A DNA stretch of 64,000 nt from Rhodovibrio sodomensis (GCF_016583645.1 NZ_NRRL01000008.1:22499-86498), one strand, 5' to 3'; counted from the first letter of the stretch, positions 27,739 to 36,834 are shown. The notes: generated by a model from the sequence alone, not told the origin. Numbers and translations: made by a program.

Positions 27739-28374
27739 TCACGCGTCCGGGTTCGGGGTATAGCGCAGATAGGGCTTGAGCGTCTTGAAGCCCTTCGGGA
27801 ACAGCTCCTTCGCCTGGTCGTCGCTGACCGCCGGGACGATGATCACATCCTCGCCCTGCTTCCAGTTGACCGGCGTGGAGACCTTGTAGCGATCGGTCAT
27901 CTGCATGGAATCGATCACGCGCAGGATCTCGTCGAAGTTCCGCCCGGCGGTCTGCGGGTAGGTCAGGCTCAGGCGGATCTTCTTGTTCGGGTCGATGATG
28001 AACACCGTACGCACGGTCGCGGTCGCATCCGCATTGGGATGGATCATGTCGTACAGTTCGGCGACCTTGCGGTCCGGGTCGGCGATCATCGGGAAGTTGA
28101 CGCCGTAGCCCTGCGTCTCCTCGATGTCCTGGTTCCACTGCTCGTGCGAGCCCAGCGGGTCGACCGACAGGCCGATCGGCTTGACGTTGCGCTTGTCGAA
28201 CTCGCCCTTGAGCTTGGCCACCTCGCCCAGCTCGGTGGTGCACACCGGCGTGAAGTCCTTCGGGTGGCTAAACAGGATGGCCCAGCTCTCGCCGATCCAC
28301 TCGTGGAAGTTGATCGTGCCCTCGGTCGTCTCGACGGTGAAGTCCGGCGCGGTGTCGCCTAGGCGCAAGCTCAT
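27739..28374 (-). CDS. 1-Cys peroxiredoxin (Prx6 family)
   Basis: Peroxiredoxin of 211 residues that reduces peroxides. The active-site motif HPKDFTPVCTTELGEVAKL has the peroxidatic Cys near residue 47. The long Prx6-type C-terminal domain is present (TYPQTAGRNFDEILRVIDSMQMTD, then KPYLRYTPNPDA). The ATG at 28374 has AAGGAGG seven bases upstream, a very strong site. It leads the minus-strand run that continues into rhodanese and metZ, but a 150-bp gap separates them. A 23-bp palindrome in the upstream region may be its operator. Confidence 0.95.
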   Translation of the reverse strand: MSLRLGDTAPDFTVETTEGTINFHEWIGESWAILFSHPKDFTPVCTTELGEVAKLKGEFDKRNVKPIGLSVDPLGSHEQWNQDIEETQGYGVNFPMIADPDRKVAELYDMIHPNADATATVRTVFIIDPNKKIRLSLTYPQTAGRNFDEILRVIDSMQMTDRYKVSTPVNWKQGEDVIIVPAVSDDQAKELFPKGFKTLKPYLRYTPNPDA

Positions 28375-28437
28375 GACGTGTCCTCCTTCAGGACCGGGCC
28401 GGTCGGCGCCCTGTGGGCTCGGCCGGCCCAATTCCAC

Positions 28438-28460
28438 GACGTATCATGTTAAAATACGTC
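28438..28460. promoter_or_regulatory. Candidate operator: 23-bp dyad upstream of the peroxiredoxin
   Basis: GACGTAT, nine bases, ATACGTC: perfect seven-base arms, 64 to 86 bases before the peroxiredoxin ATG, in the only AT-rich stretch of this gap. A related half-site, GTCGTAT, lies about 15 bases further upstream. It could be a repressor or activator site for an oxidative-stress regulator; which one is not known. Confidence 0.5.
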
Positions 28461-28549
28461 TTACTACGCTTGTCTGTCGTATATTTGAGCGCGCGCGCCA
28501 GAGTCAACGCCCGCGCGCGCTCGCGCGCACAACCCTGGTCTGCGTCGCG

Positions 28550-29527
28550 TCACGCCGCGGCGCCAGGCATGCCCGTGGGGTCGAGCAGGAACACGACATA
28601 GGCGGTGTAGCCCGCGAGCAGCAGCAGGCTTTCCCCGCGGTTCAAGCGGCTGCCGGTGGTCAGGAACACCAGCAGCAGCGCGGACACCCCAAGCATCACC
28701 CACATATCGAGGTCGAGGAAAGCGCGGCTGATCGTCAGCGGTTGGATCACCGCGGTCAGGCCCAGCATGCCGAAGACGTTGAAAACGTTGGAGCCCAGCA
28801 CGTTGCCCAGCGCCACGTCGGCGTGGTTGCGGATCGCCGCGACGATCACCGCGGCCAGCTCTGGCAGCGAGGTCCCGATCGCCACCAGCGTGACGCCGAT
28901 CACCGCCTGGGAAATGCCGAAGTCGCGGGCGATCCCGGTCGCGCCCTCGATCAGCATGTTGGAGCCCAGCACCAGGCCGACGATGCCCGCCAGCACCGCG
29001 AACACCGCGACCCAGGTGCTGGCCGGAAGCTTGCCGACCTCTTCCTCGATTTCCTCCTCGATCTCGCTGCTGTCGCCGTTCTTGGTCGCGCGCTCGGAGA
29101 TCCAACAGGCCGCGATGAAGCCGACCAGCATCAACAGCAGCAGGATGCCCAGCAAACGCGATACTTCGCCCAGGAAGGCGAGGCCGACCAATACGGCCGC
29201 GCCGAGCAGCATGGCCAGCCCGTCGCGCTTGATGATCGAGGCCCGGCTCAGGATCGGCTGGATCATCCCGGCCACGCCCAGGATCAGCATCAGGTTGGCG
29301 ATGTTGGAGCCGACGATGTTGCCGATCGTGATGTCGTACTGCCCGCGCAACGCGGCTTCCAGACAGACCACGAACTCGGGCGCGCTGGTGCCAAAGCCGA
29401 CCACCACAAGGCCGGTGAACAGCGGCGAGACATCCAGCTTGCGGGCCAACCCGACCGCGCCGCGGACCAGGCTTTCGCCGCCCAGGAACAGGAGAACCAG
29501 TCCGCCGATCGCCAGTACATAGTTCAT
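28550..29527 (-). CDS. Calcium/sodium antiporter (CaCA family, YrbG-like)
   Basis: Cation exchanger of 325 residues with ten hydrophobic helices in two related halves. The alpha repeats are GFGTSAPEFVVCLEAAL with GNIVGSNIANLMLILG in the first half, and AIGTSLPELAAVIVAA with GNVLGSNVFNVFGMLG in the second. These hold the ion-binding Glu residues. An acidic loop (SSEIEEEIEEEVGK) joins the halves. I start it at the ATG at 29527, directly before the first helix. A long open frame continues upstream but is Arg/Pro-rich and not family-like. Confidence 0.93.
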   Translation of the reverse strand: MNYVLAIGGLVLLFLGGESLVRGAVGLARKLDVSPLFTGLVVVGFGTSAPEFVVCLEAALRGQYDITIGNIVGSNIANLMLILGVAGMIQPILSRASIIKRDGLAMLLGAAVLVGLAFLGEVSRLLGILLLLMLVGFIAACWISERATKNGDSSEIEEEIEEEVGKLPASTWVAVFAVLAGIVGLVLGSNMLIEGATGIARDFGISQAVIGVTLVAIGTSLPELAAVIVAAIRNHADVALGNVLGSNVFNVFGMLGLTAVIQPLTISRAFLDLDMWVMLGVSALLLVFLTTGSRLNRGESLLLLAGYTAYVVFLLDPTGMPGAAA

Positions 29528-29906
29528 GCGTCCGTTATCCGGCCGACCGCCGCGGCTGCTCGTCCGCCGCGACCCCGGCCGCCCCCGGTTGAATGTGTTC
29601 CGCCCCGCCGGTCGCCGCGCGGCCGGGCGCACTGCGCCCGCGCTCCGCTCGAGCGCCGCGGCTGGGATCGGTTGGATCGCGTTGCTGGTGCGCGCGCTTC
29701 GGCGAACGCCGCGCGTTTGGTGGCAGAATTGGTGGCGTGCGCAACGCCGTCGCCGGCGCGCGGGCGTGCTTGACCCACCGCCGAAAGCGCCGCCCACGGC
29801 GTGCGGTCTTGGGACCGGCGGCAGGCCCCGGGTGGGCATATCGGCGGCAGCGCCCGGATTTGCAAGCCCAAACCCGCCGCGATTCCCGGACCCGCCGCCG
29901 CGACGA
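29528..29906. other. 379-bp region with no supported gene
   Basis: Between the antiporter start and the end of the broken glycosyltransferase. Long open frames exist on both strands, but they are Arg/Pro/Ala-rich, lack ribosome sites and join real genes only by chance. The antiporter promoter should lie here; no clear boxes were seen. Confidence 0.5.
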
Positions 29907-30975
29907 TCACACGGGCAGCCGCCGGCGCACGGCAGCAACCGCCGCCGCGCGTCCGTCCGGCGGCACCGGAAGACCGCGCGGGCGGGCCAGCAGGTCGCCC
30001 ACAGCGCGCGCCAGGCCGCCGGCCGTCGCCTGGGCGCGCGGCAGTACCGCGGCGGTGCCGCGACCGGCCAGCCAGGCGCGCATGCCCGCATCCTCCGGCC
30101 AGTCCGGACGGCTGACCATCAACAGCCGCGTGCCCACCGCCAGCGTCTCGCACAGCGTGCCGTAGCCGCTCTTGGTCAGCACCACCTCGGCCGACGCGGC
30201 GAGGTCGGCGAAGTCGAAGCCGAGCTCGGCCAGGTTGACGACATCGGAGCGACCGGCGGGGGCGTCCGCCTGCACCCAGACGACGCCGTCCAGGCGCGGC
30301 AGCTCGGCCACCGCCGCGCCCGGCAGGCCGCCGAAGCCGACCGCGACCAGCGCCGTGCCCTCGCTCATCCCCAGGCGCGCGTGCCTCCGCACGCCGTGCG
30401 GTGCCGACCCGACAGACCGGCGGGATCGAGCGGACGTTCGCCAACTCGGCCATCGGGGTGTGCGGCCGGGGCTGCAGGAACAGGTCGGCGGCGGCGTACG
30501 CCGCCCGGATTTCCCGCATGATCCGGCCAGCCTCCGGCCGGTCGGCGCAATAGGCGCGGTAGGCGTCCAGCCAGTTGAGCGAGCACAGCGCCACCGCCGG
30601 CACGCCCAGCCGCGCGGCCGCCGCGATCGAGCTGTGGGGCACGTCGGCCAGCAGCAGGTCCGGCTCCAGCGCGGCCAGCCGCTCGGCCTCCCGGGCGACC
30701 ACGGCCGGGAAGTCGGCGTGCAGCTCTTGATAGGCCGCCGCACTCGCCCCTGCATCGACGTCCATCGGCCCATACATGACCATGCCGACATCGGCCGGCG
30801 GCGCCTCGACCGGCAGCTCGCGCCCGACGTGGCGCGCCAGCACCGCCGCCGGCACGGCCGTGCGCAGCGTCACCTTGAGCTCCGGCAACGCGGCCAGCAG
30901 GTCGCGCACGACCGGAATCACCTGCCCGGCGTGGCCGAAGCCGTGACCGGAGATGTCGACGACGAGATGCGGCAT
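29907..30975 (-). pseudogene. MurG-like glycosyltransferase interrupted by a frameshift
   Basis: Two consecutive reading frames together give a complete glycosyltransferase of about 355 residues. The first frame starts MPHLVVDISGHGFGHAGQ and runs to about PPVCRVGTARR near 30390. It carries the GHGFGHA glycine loop of the MurG/L-arabinokinase N-terminal type. The second frame continues with RLGMSEGTALVAVGFGGLPG, then the C-terminal donor-binding half with TKSGYGTLCETLAVGTRLLMV, ending at 29907. The switch equals one extra base (or two lost) in the GC-rich stretch near 30370-30385. It is either a real mutation or a sequence error. The start lies one base from the stop of the upstream LysR gene, so the two were coupled. 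The acceptor is unknown. Confidence 0.85.
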
Positions 30976-30976
30976 G

Positions 30977-31846
30977 TCAGGCCGCCGCAAGGCGCTGCTC
31001 GATCGTCTCGGACAGGCGCTTGACCGCCTCGCTCGGGCGGCCGGGCCGGCGGTGCAGGGCGATCTCCACCTTGGGCAGGTCGGGCAGGCCGGCTTCCGGG
31101 CCCAGCTGGCGCAGCTGCGGGCTGACCATGCTGGGGATCAGCACGGTCACCGCCAGGCCGGCGCCGACGATCGCCTGCTGGCCGGTCAGGCTCATCGAGG
31201 TGTAGACGACCTGCCAATTCCGCCCGGCCTCGCTCAGCGCGTCGAGCGCGCGCTCGCGGAACACGCAGATGTCGCGCGGGAACAGCGACAGCGGCAACGG
31301 GTCCTGGCGTTCCGGCTGGTGGTCGGGCGCGGCGACCCAGACCAGCGGCTCGCGCCGCAGCAGGTGCCCGCCCGGCGTGCGCGGGTGCCGGGTAACGATC
31401 GCGACGTCGAGCGCGTCGGCCGCCAGCCGGTTCATCAGCGCCACCGAGAGGTCGCAGGTCACCTGCAGGTCGACCCCCGGATACTGCTGCCGGAACTCCC
31501 GGATCACCTCCGGCAGGTAGAAGGCGAAGTCGTCCGGGATGCCGAGACGCACCCGCCCCGACAGTTCCGCGCTCGTAACATCGTTCCATGCCCGGTCGTT
31601 CAGCGCCAGCAGCTGGCCCGCATAGGGCGCCAGCCGCTCGCCGTCCGGGGTCACCTGCACCGACCGGCCGAGGCGCTGGAACAGCGTCGTGCCGACCTGC
31701 GCTTCCAGCCGGCGGATCTGCATCGACACGGTCGACTGCGTGCTGTTCAGCCGCCGCGCCGCCGCGGTGAAGCCGCCCGTCTCCCGCACCGCCGTAAAGC
31801 TGCGCAGGAGGTCGAGATCGAAAGTGCGCGTCGGGGCCGTCGCCAT
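30977..31846 (-). CDS. LysR-family transcriptional regulator
   Basis: Regulator of 289 residues. The winged helix-turn-helix is at residues 8-67 (LLRSFTAVRETGGFTAAARRL, then STQSTVSMQIRRLEAQVGTTLFQR). The effector-binding domain follows from about 90, with LSGRVRLGIPDDFAFYLPEVIREF. The effector is not known. It is divergent from the EamA transporter gene across 116 bp, the classic layout for a LysR regulator and its target. It is also coupled to the frameshifted glycosyltransferase downstream, one base from stop to start. Confidence 0.95.
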   Translation of the reverse strand: MATAPTRTFDLDLLRSFTAVRETGGFTAAARRLNSTQSTVSMQIRRLEAQVGTTLFQRLGRSVQVTPDGERLAPYAGQLLALNDRAWNDVTSAELSGRVRLGIPDDFAFYLPEVIREFRQQYPGVDLQVTCDLSVALMNRLAADALDVAIVTRHPRTPGGHLLRREPLVWVAAPDHQPERQDPLPLSLFPRDICVFRERALDALSEAGRNWQVVYTSMSLTGQQAIVGAGLAVTVLIPSMVSPQLRQLGPEAGLPDLPKVEIALHRRPGRPSEAVKRLSETIEQRLAAA

Positions 31847-31868
31847 CGCCGCTTCCCATCACATTACA

Positions 31869-31883
31869 TGATCGAAACCATCA
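31869..31883. promoter_or_regulatory. Candidate LysR-type dyad between lysR and the EamA gene
   Basis: TGAT, seven bases, ATCA: 15 bp in total, the size of a LysR binding dyad, in the 116-bp divergent gap. It is not an exact T-N11-A site in the usual phase, so this is a weak suggestion. Confidence 0.3.
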
Positions 31884-31962
31884 AAAAGATGCGTTCGCGT
31901 GATCTTTGCCGACCCCTTACCTGACAGGTCGAGACGCAGCATTCAAGGCAAGGAAGGCAGTC

Positions 31963-32886
31963 ATGCGGCAGGTCTATCGGCGCGCCCCGGTCGGCTTTAA
32001 CCGGGATGAAAAGACGGCGTTCCTGGCGGCGGTCTTCGCCGTCGTCCTGTGGGGGGCGATGCCCGTGCTGCGCAACCTGGCGTCCGCGGTGCCGCCGTTG
32101 CAGATGGCCGCGATCGCGCTTGCCTGCGCGGCCGCCGTCGAGTTCGGGCGCGGCCGGCTGGTCGAGGGCCGGCCGGCCGGGACCGGTCCGCCGGTGCCGT
32201 GGCTGCGGCTGGGCGGGCTCGCGGTCGCGCTCGTCGGTGCGATCGCGTTCTACTTCCTGGCGCTCAACCTGGCGCCGGCCGCGCAGGTCACGCTGGTCAC
32301 CTACACCTGGCCGCTGATGTTCGTCTCCGCGAGCGAGATCCTGACCCGCGGGCGGGTGCGCGGCGTCGTGCTGGCGGGCGGCGCGGTCGCCTTCGCCGGC
32401 TGCGCCGCGCTGGTCCTGGGGGACGCCGGCGCCGGCACGGCCGGGCTGGCGACACTGGGCGGCTACCTGCTTGGTTTGGCGAGCGGCAGCTGCTGGGTGG
32501 TCTATTCCCTGCTGCTGCGTCACGGGCCGACGCTCGGGCCCGGCGCCTGGCCGCGGGTGTTCCTGCTCGGCGCGGGCGCGGCGGGCCTGCTGCATCTGGG
32601 GCTGGAGGCGACGCTGTGGCCGCTGCCCCTCCACGCCCTGGCGATCAGTGCGGCGATCGGGGTCGGCCCCTACGGCCTGGCGTTCGTCGCCTGGGCCTAC
32701 GGCGTCCGGCGCGGGCCGGCGCGCTCGGTCGGGCTGCTCGCCTACGCGGTGCCGCTGGTCGCCTCGGCGCTGCTGATCGCGATCGGCGCGAGCGAGCCCG
32801 GCTGGCCGTTCGCGGTCGGCACCGCGGCGGTGCTGGGCGGGGTCGCGCTGGCGAACGCCAACATCGGCGGCGCGCGGCAGGCGTGA
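31963..32886 (+). CDS. EamA/DMT-superfamily transporter
   Basis: Membrane protein of 307 residues with ten hydrophobic helices in two EamA halves, the form seen in metabolite and amino-acid exporters. Typical segments are VVLWGAMPVLRNLASAVPPLQMAAIALACAA in the first half and SGSCWVVYSLLLRHGP in the second. The ATG at 31963 has AAGGAAGG about seven bases upstream, better than an earlier in-frame codon at 31906. It lies divergent from the LysR gene and is its most likely target. The substrate is unknown. Confidence 0.9.
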   Translation: MRQVYRRAPVGFNRDEKTAFLAAVFAVVLWGAMPVLRNLASAVPPLQMAAIALACAAAVEFGRGRLVEGRPAGTGPPVPWLRLGGLAVALVGAIAFYFLALNLAPAAQVTLVTYTWPLMFVSASEILTRGRVRGVVLAGGAVAFAGCAALVLGDAGAGTAGLATLGGYLLGLASGSCWVVYSLLLRHGPTLGPGAWPRVFLLGAGAAGLLHLGLEATLWPLPLHALAISAAIGVGPYGLAFVAWAYGVRRGPARSVGLLAYAVPLVASALLIAIGASEPGWPFAVGTAAVLGGVALANANIGGARQA

Positions 32887-33007
32887 GTGCCTGCTGCCCC
32901 CGGCCGTGAACCCGGTCAACGCCTTTGGCGGCGTCGGCAGGCCCGGGCCCACCCGTGCGGCGATCTCGAACTTTACGCGCGCGGCCGCGTCGCTATATCA
33001 CCAACCC

Positions 33008-33412
33008 ATGACCATGCAGATCCCCGTTCACCTCACCGCCTTCTACACCGCGCTGTCGCTGCTCTGGCTGCTGGTCCTGGCCGGGCGGGTGATGGCGCTG
33101 CGCTGGCACCACCAGGTCGGCATCAACGCCGGCGAGCACAACGACCTGGCGCGGGCGATCCGCGCGCACGCCAACGCGGCGGAATACGTGCCGGGGGCGC
33201 TGATCCTGATCCTGGTGCTGGAGCTGATGGCCACGCCGATCTGGGCGCTGCACGTGCTCGGCCTGGCGCTGGTGATCGGCCGGGTGTTCCACGCCGTCGG
33301 GCTGTGGCGCAGTTCGGGCGTGTCGATCGGCCGGCAAGTCGGCATGCTGCTGACGCTCGCGGTCTACGCCGGCGGCGCGCTGCTGCTGCTGGCCGAGGCG
33401 TTCATTCTGTAA
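33008..33412 (+). CDS. MAPEG-family membrane protein
   Basis: Membrane protein of 134 residues with four hydrophobic helices. The MAPEG pattern is visible: LAGRVMALRWHHQVGI, then NDLARAIRAHANAAEYVPGALILILVLEL, then the RVFHAVGLWR segment. MAPEG proteins include glutathione transferases and eicosanoid enzymes; bacterial members mostly have unknown roles. The ATG at 33008 is chosen because the extra upstream residues are not family-like. It stands alone between the EamA and pmbA genes on the same strand. Confidence 0.9.
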   Translation: MTMQIPVHLTAFYTALSLLWLLVLAGRVMALRWHHQVGINAGEHNDLARAIRAHANAAEYVPGALILILVLELMATPIWALHVLGLALVIGRVFHAVGLWRSSGVSIGRQVGMLLTLAVYAGGALLLLAEAFIL

Positions 33413-33545
33413 CGTCCGCTCGAATGCCCCCGGCGTGAAGCGGGGGCGCGAACCGACCCTGGTCCCGCCCCGGCCGGACCACCTATATAGCAGGGGCGCG
33501 GCCGAGCCCGCCGCCCGTTCAACCTTTCCGCGGAGCCTGCCCGCC

Positions 33546-34901
33546 ATGAGCCCACGCGACAGCCACGACCCGGCCCATCTGGACGTGCTGGACGACCTGC
33601 TGGCGCGCGCCCGCAGCGCCGGCGCCGACGCGGCCGACGCCGTGTTCGTCGATTCGACCTCGGTTTCCCACGCCCAGCGGCTGGGCAACGTCGAGCAGCT
33701 GGAGCGCAGCGAGGAGCAGGACCTCGGCCTGCGCGTCTTCGTGGGCAAGCGCCAGGCCTGCGTCTCCTCCTCCGATTTGTCGGCGACGGCGCTGGACGAG
33801 CTCGCCGAGCGCGCGCTCGCGATGGCGAGGAACGTGCCCGAGGACCCGTACTGCGGCCTCGCCTCGCCCGACCAGTTGGCGACCGACTGGCCCAGCCTGG
33901 ACAGTTGCGATCCCCAGGAGCCCGACGCCGATACCCTGATCGCGCGCGCCCGGGCGTGCGAGGAGGCGGCCCGCGCGGTCGACGGGATCACCAACTCCGA
34001 GGGCGCGGAGGCCGGCTGGAGCCGGGCGCGCATCTCGCTCGCTGCGACCAACGGCTTCCGGGGCGGCTACGCGGTCTCCGCGCACTCCGTCGGCTGCGCG
34101 GTGCTGGCCGGCGAAGGCACCGGGATGGAGCGCGACTACGCGTTCCACCGCGCGGTCTACGGCGCCGACCTGGAAGATCCCACGGCGGTGGGCGCGCGCG
34201 CCGGGCAGAACACCGTGCGCCGCCTGAACCCGCGGCGCGCCAAGACCGGGCGCTATCCGGTGATCTTTCACCCGCGCGTGGGTAACGGCCTGCTGGGCAG
34301 CCTGGCCGGCGCGATCAGCGGCCCGGCGGTGGCGCGCGGCACCTCGTTCCTGAAGGACAAGATGGGCGAGCAGATCTTCGCCCCCGGCCTGAACGTGGTC
34401 GAGGACCCGCACGTTCACCGCGGCCTGAAGTCGGCGCCGTTCGACGCCGAGGGGCTGGCGCGCACGCGCAACGCCGTGATCCAGGACGGCGTGCTGACGA
34501 CCTGGTTCCTGTCGCTGTCGTCCGCCCGGCAGCTCGGGCTCGCCCCGACCGGCCACGCCAGCCGCGGCACCTCGGCCCCGCCCGGACCGTCGCCGTCGAA
34601 CATGTGGCTGGAACCCGGCCAGATCGACGTCGACGCGCTGTTCGCGGACATCGACGAGGGCTTCTACGTCACCGAAATGATGGGCATGGGCGTCAACCAG
34701 GTGACCGGCGACTATTCCCGCGGCGCGGCCGGCTTCTGGATCGAGCGGGGACAGATCGCCTATCCGGTCGCCGAAGTGACGGTCGCCGGCAATCTGAAGG
34801 AGATGTTCCGCAACATCACCCCGGCGAGCGACCTGGAGTTCCGCTACGGCATCGACGTGCCGCACCTGCGGGTCGACGGGATGACGCTGGCGGGCGAGTA
34901 G
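33546..34901 (+). CDS. pmbA: PmbA/TldE metalloprotease-family protein
   Basis: Protein of 451 residues. PmbA (TldE) forms a complex with TldD that trims peptides such as microcins and other RiPP precursors. Family segments are DLGLRVFVGKRQACVSSSDLS near residue 60, the YPVIFHPRVGNGLLGSLAGAISG segment in the middle, and the C-terminal TEMMGMGVNQVTGDYSRGAAGFWIE followed by NLKEMFRNI. PmbA itself lacks the metal-binding HExxxH of TldD, and none is seen here. The matching tldD is not in the window. The start at 33546 follows a GGAG site. Confidence 0.92.
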   Translation: MSPRDSHDPAHLDVLDDLLARARSAGADAADAVFVDSTSVSHAQRLGNVEQLERSEEQDLGLRVFVGKRQACVSSSDLSATALDELAERALAMARNVPEDPYCGLASPDQLATDWPSLDSCDPQEPDADTLIARARACEEAARAVDGITNSEGAEAGWSRARISLAATNGFRGGYAVSAHSVGCAVLAGEGTGMERDYAFHRAVYGADLEDPTAVGARAGQNTVRRLNPRRAKTGRYPVIFHPRVGNGLLGSLAGAISGPAVARGTSFLKDKMGEQIFAPGLNVVEDPHVHRGLKSAPFDAEGLARTRNAVIQDGVLTTWFLSLSSARQLGLAPTGHASRGTSAPPGPSPSNMWLEPGQIDVDALFADIDEGFYVTEMMGMGVNQVTGDYSRGAAGFWIERGQIAYPVAEVTVAGNLKEMFRNITPASDLEFRYGIDVPHLRVDGMTLAGE

Positions 34902-34952
34902 CGTTCGGACGGGGCCGCCGGAGGCGGCGCCGGCGTCCGGCAGCCGGCCGGC

Positions 34953-35567
34953 TTAAGGGATGAACAGCAGGCGCGGCAGGACATCCTGCGCCTGCAGGTA
35001 CTGCACCAGCTGGATGAACGGGATCGCCAGCAGCATCAGGCTGCTGTCGCGCAGGCTGTACAGGATGCGCTCGCGGCTTGGCGACACGCCCTCGGCCGGC
35101 TGCCGGGGCCGGCGCAGCGACAGCCAGCGCCGGGTCTGCCGGCAATAGCTGTCGTAGGCCGACCCGAACTGCTGGCGCAGGAACGCCTCCTCGTGCCGGC
35201 TGATCGCGTCCAGCACGGCGAACACCCCGGCGCCCAGGCCCAGCCCGATCACCAGGCTGCCGGTGCTGAGCCCGATGCCGACGGCGCCCAGCACCGAGAA
35301 GCCGTAGAGCGGGTTGCGCGAGAGCGCGTAGGGGCCGGTGGTCACCAGTTCACGTTTCTTGCGCCCGCCGATGTGGCTGGTCGTCCAGACCCGACCGGCG
35401 ACCGCCAGCACGATCAGCAGGCCGCCAAGCACCTCCTTGGCGAGCGGTACCGGATGACTGGCCGGCAACCACGGGGCGGAGACCAGGATCAGACCGGTCG
35501 AGACCGCCGCCAGCGCCCACAGCTGCTTCTTACGTCCGCGTTGGCGTTTTTGAAGGCTTTGCGGCAT
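34953..35567 (-). CDS. ICMT/phospholipid methyltransferase-like membrane protein
   Basis: Membrane methyltransferase-like protein of 204 residues with about four or five hydrophobic helices. The diagnostic segment is LVTTGPYALSRNPLYGFSVLGAVG near residues 74-96, followed by RHEEAFLRQQFGSAYDSYCRQTRRWL, the SAM-binding and C-terminal pattern of isoprenylcysteine methyltransferase and phospholipid N-methyltransferase families. The substrate is unknown. It is convergent with pmbA across 51 bp, which contains a small GCCGCC/GGCGGC hairpin (34914-34928) but no T-run. Confidence 0.85.
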   Translation of the reverse strand: MPQSLQKRQRGRKKQLWALAAVSTGLILVSAPWLPASHPVPLAKEVLGGLLIVLAVAGRVWTTSHIGGRKKRELVTTGPYALSRNPLYGFSVLGAVGIGLSTGSLVIGLGLGAGVFAVLDAISRHEEAFLRQQFGSAYDSYCRQTRRWLSLRRPRQPAEGVSPSRERILYSLRDSSLMLLAIPFIQLVQYLQAQDVLPRLLFIP

Positions 35568-35738
35568 GGGGGGTCGGTGCTCGCGGAGACACGGGTCGGA
35601 CGGTGGGGACAGGCACGGCTCGCAACGCCGCGGCCGGCGGGTGTTATCGCACGCCCCGGCGGTCTGCCAAAAGAATGTTGAAATTCCGGCCGTTATCCAA
35701 CCGGCCGGCCGGGCCGGCGTGGGCCATCGCCGGACGCT

Positions 35739-35788
35739 AGCGCAAGATCGATGAAAACCGAACCGGCTTTCATCGTGAATTTTGCTCT
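35739..35788 (+). repeat. Family 1 repeat, copy 4 (hairpin B only)
   Basis: AGCGCAAGATCGATGAAAACC at the left and GGCTTTCATCG followed by TTTTGCTCT at the right, separated by a short loop. Only the B half of the double element is present. It sits in the gap between the methyltransferase and DAG kinase genes, downstream of the latter. The preceding CT before AGCGC keeps the CTAG context seen in the other copies. Confidence 0.8.
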
Positions 35789-35813
35789 GGCTCCCTGAAG
35801 ACGGCGCTCGGCA

Positions 35814-36788
35814 TTACGGCGGATCGCCGATCACGAACCGGGCCGCGTCTTCCAGGAGATCGATCCCGACCGGCAGATGGCCCAGCAGATCGCCGTCGCC
35901 CTGCACCGGATCGCCGGCGGGCCCGTCGATCTGCACCGACCGGGCCGGCAGGACCCGCACATCGGGCATGCGGTCCAGCCGGTCCAGCTGCATGCCGAGC
36001 GTGTAGCGCGCGGCATTGACCGCCCCGCCGCGCTCGAACAGGACGACGTGCAGTTCCGGCAGCCAGGGCCGCACGTCCGGCGCCAGCACGTAGCGGCCGG
36101 CGTAGAAGTGCCCCTTGCAGACCACGACCTGGGCGCAGGCGTGCGGCGTTCCGTCGACCGTCACCGTCAGCCGCGGGTAGCGGTAGCTGGCCGCCGCCTC
36201 CAGGCCCGCCAGCACGTAAGCGCCCTTGCCGAGCTTGCGCTTGACCGGCGTGCGCACCCGCGCCACCGCTTGCGCGTCGAACCCGGCCCCGGCCATCAGC
36301 GCGAACCCGCGGGCGCCCGCGTCGAAACGGGCCCGGCCCAGATGGGCGGCCGCGATCGTGCCGTGCGCAATCGCCCGGGCGACACCGTCGGGTTCGACCG
36401 GCAGACCCAGTTCGCCCGCCAGCACGTTCGCCGTGCCGAGCGGGATCACCGCCAGCGGCAGCATCCCGCGCGCCCGGCGCATCAGGCCATTGAGCGCTTC
36501 GTTCACGGTGCCGTCGCCGCCCGCGACGACGACCACGTCGACGTCCTCGGCGGCAGCCGCGAGCGTCTCCGCGTCGCCGGGCCCGGTCGTCGCCTTGACC
36601 GTGACCGGGCAGCCGTGACGCGCCAGCTGCGCGAGCGTCTGGCGGAACCGTTCGATCCGCCGCCAGCCGGCGGCCGGGTTGTGGACGATCAGCAGCCGGC
36701 GCGGCTGCACCGCGGAGGCGTCGCTCGGGCGGGCCGGACTGGCCTGTGCCGGACCGGCGCTGGGCGGGCGTGCGAGGGAGTCGGTCAT
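35814..36788 (-). CDS. Diacylglycerol/sphingosine kinase-family lipid kinase (YegS-like)
   Basis: Lipid kinase-like protein of 324 residues. The DAGK catalytic domain begins at LLIVHNPAAG near residue 33. The nucleotide-binding motif VVVAGGDGTVNEALNG is near residue 85, followed by LPLAVIPLGTANVLAGELGLP. Members phosphorylate diacylglycerol or related lipids at the inner membrane. It is divergent from the metallophosphoesterase gene across 163 bp. If that gene makes diacylglycerol, this kinase would recycle it to phosphatidic acid. That link is inferred from gene order. Confidence 0.92.
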   Translation of the reverse strand: MTDSLARPPSAGPAQASPARPSDASAVQPRRLLIVHNPAAGWRRIERFRQTLAQLARHGCPVTVKATTGPGDAETLAAAAEDVDVVVVAGGDGTVNEALNGLMRRARGMLPLAVIPLGTANVLAGELGLPVEPDGVARAIAHGTIAAAHLGRARFDAGARGFALMAGAGFDAQAVARVRTPVKRKLGKGAYVLAGLEAAASYRYPRLTVTVDGTPHACAQVVVCKGHFYAGRYVLAPDVRPWLPELHVVLFERGGAVNAARYTLGMQLDRLDRMPDVRVLPARSVQIDGPAGDPVQGDGDLLGHLPVGIDLLEDAARFVIGDPP

Positions 36789-36834
36789 TCGGCCCTGATA
36801 GCGGGCGGCCCGCGCGGACGCAATGCCGCCCGTA

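Noticed and set aside
29593..30165. A 190-codon plus-strand frame between the antiporter and the glycosyltransferase
   Set aside because: It is Arg/Pro/Ala-rich and overlaps the C-terminal half of the glycosyltransferase, which is clearly on the minus strand.
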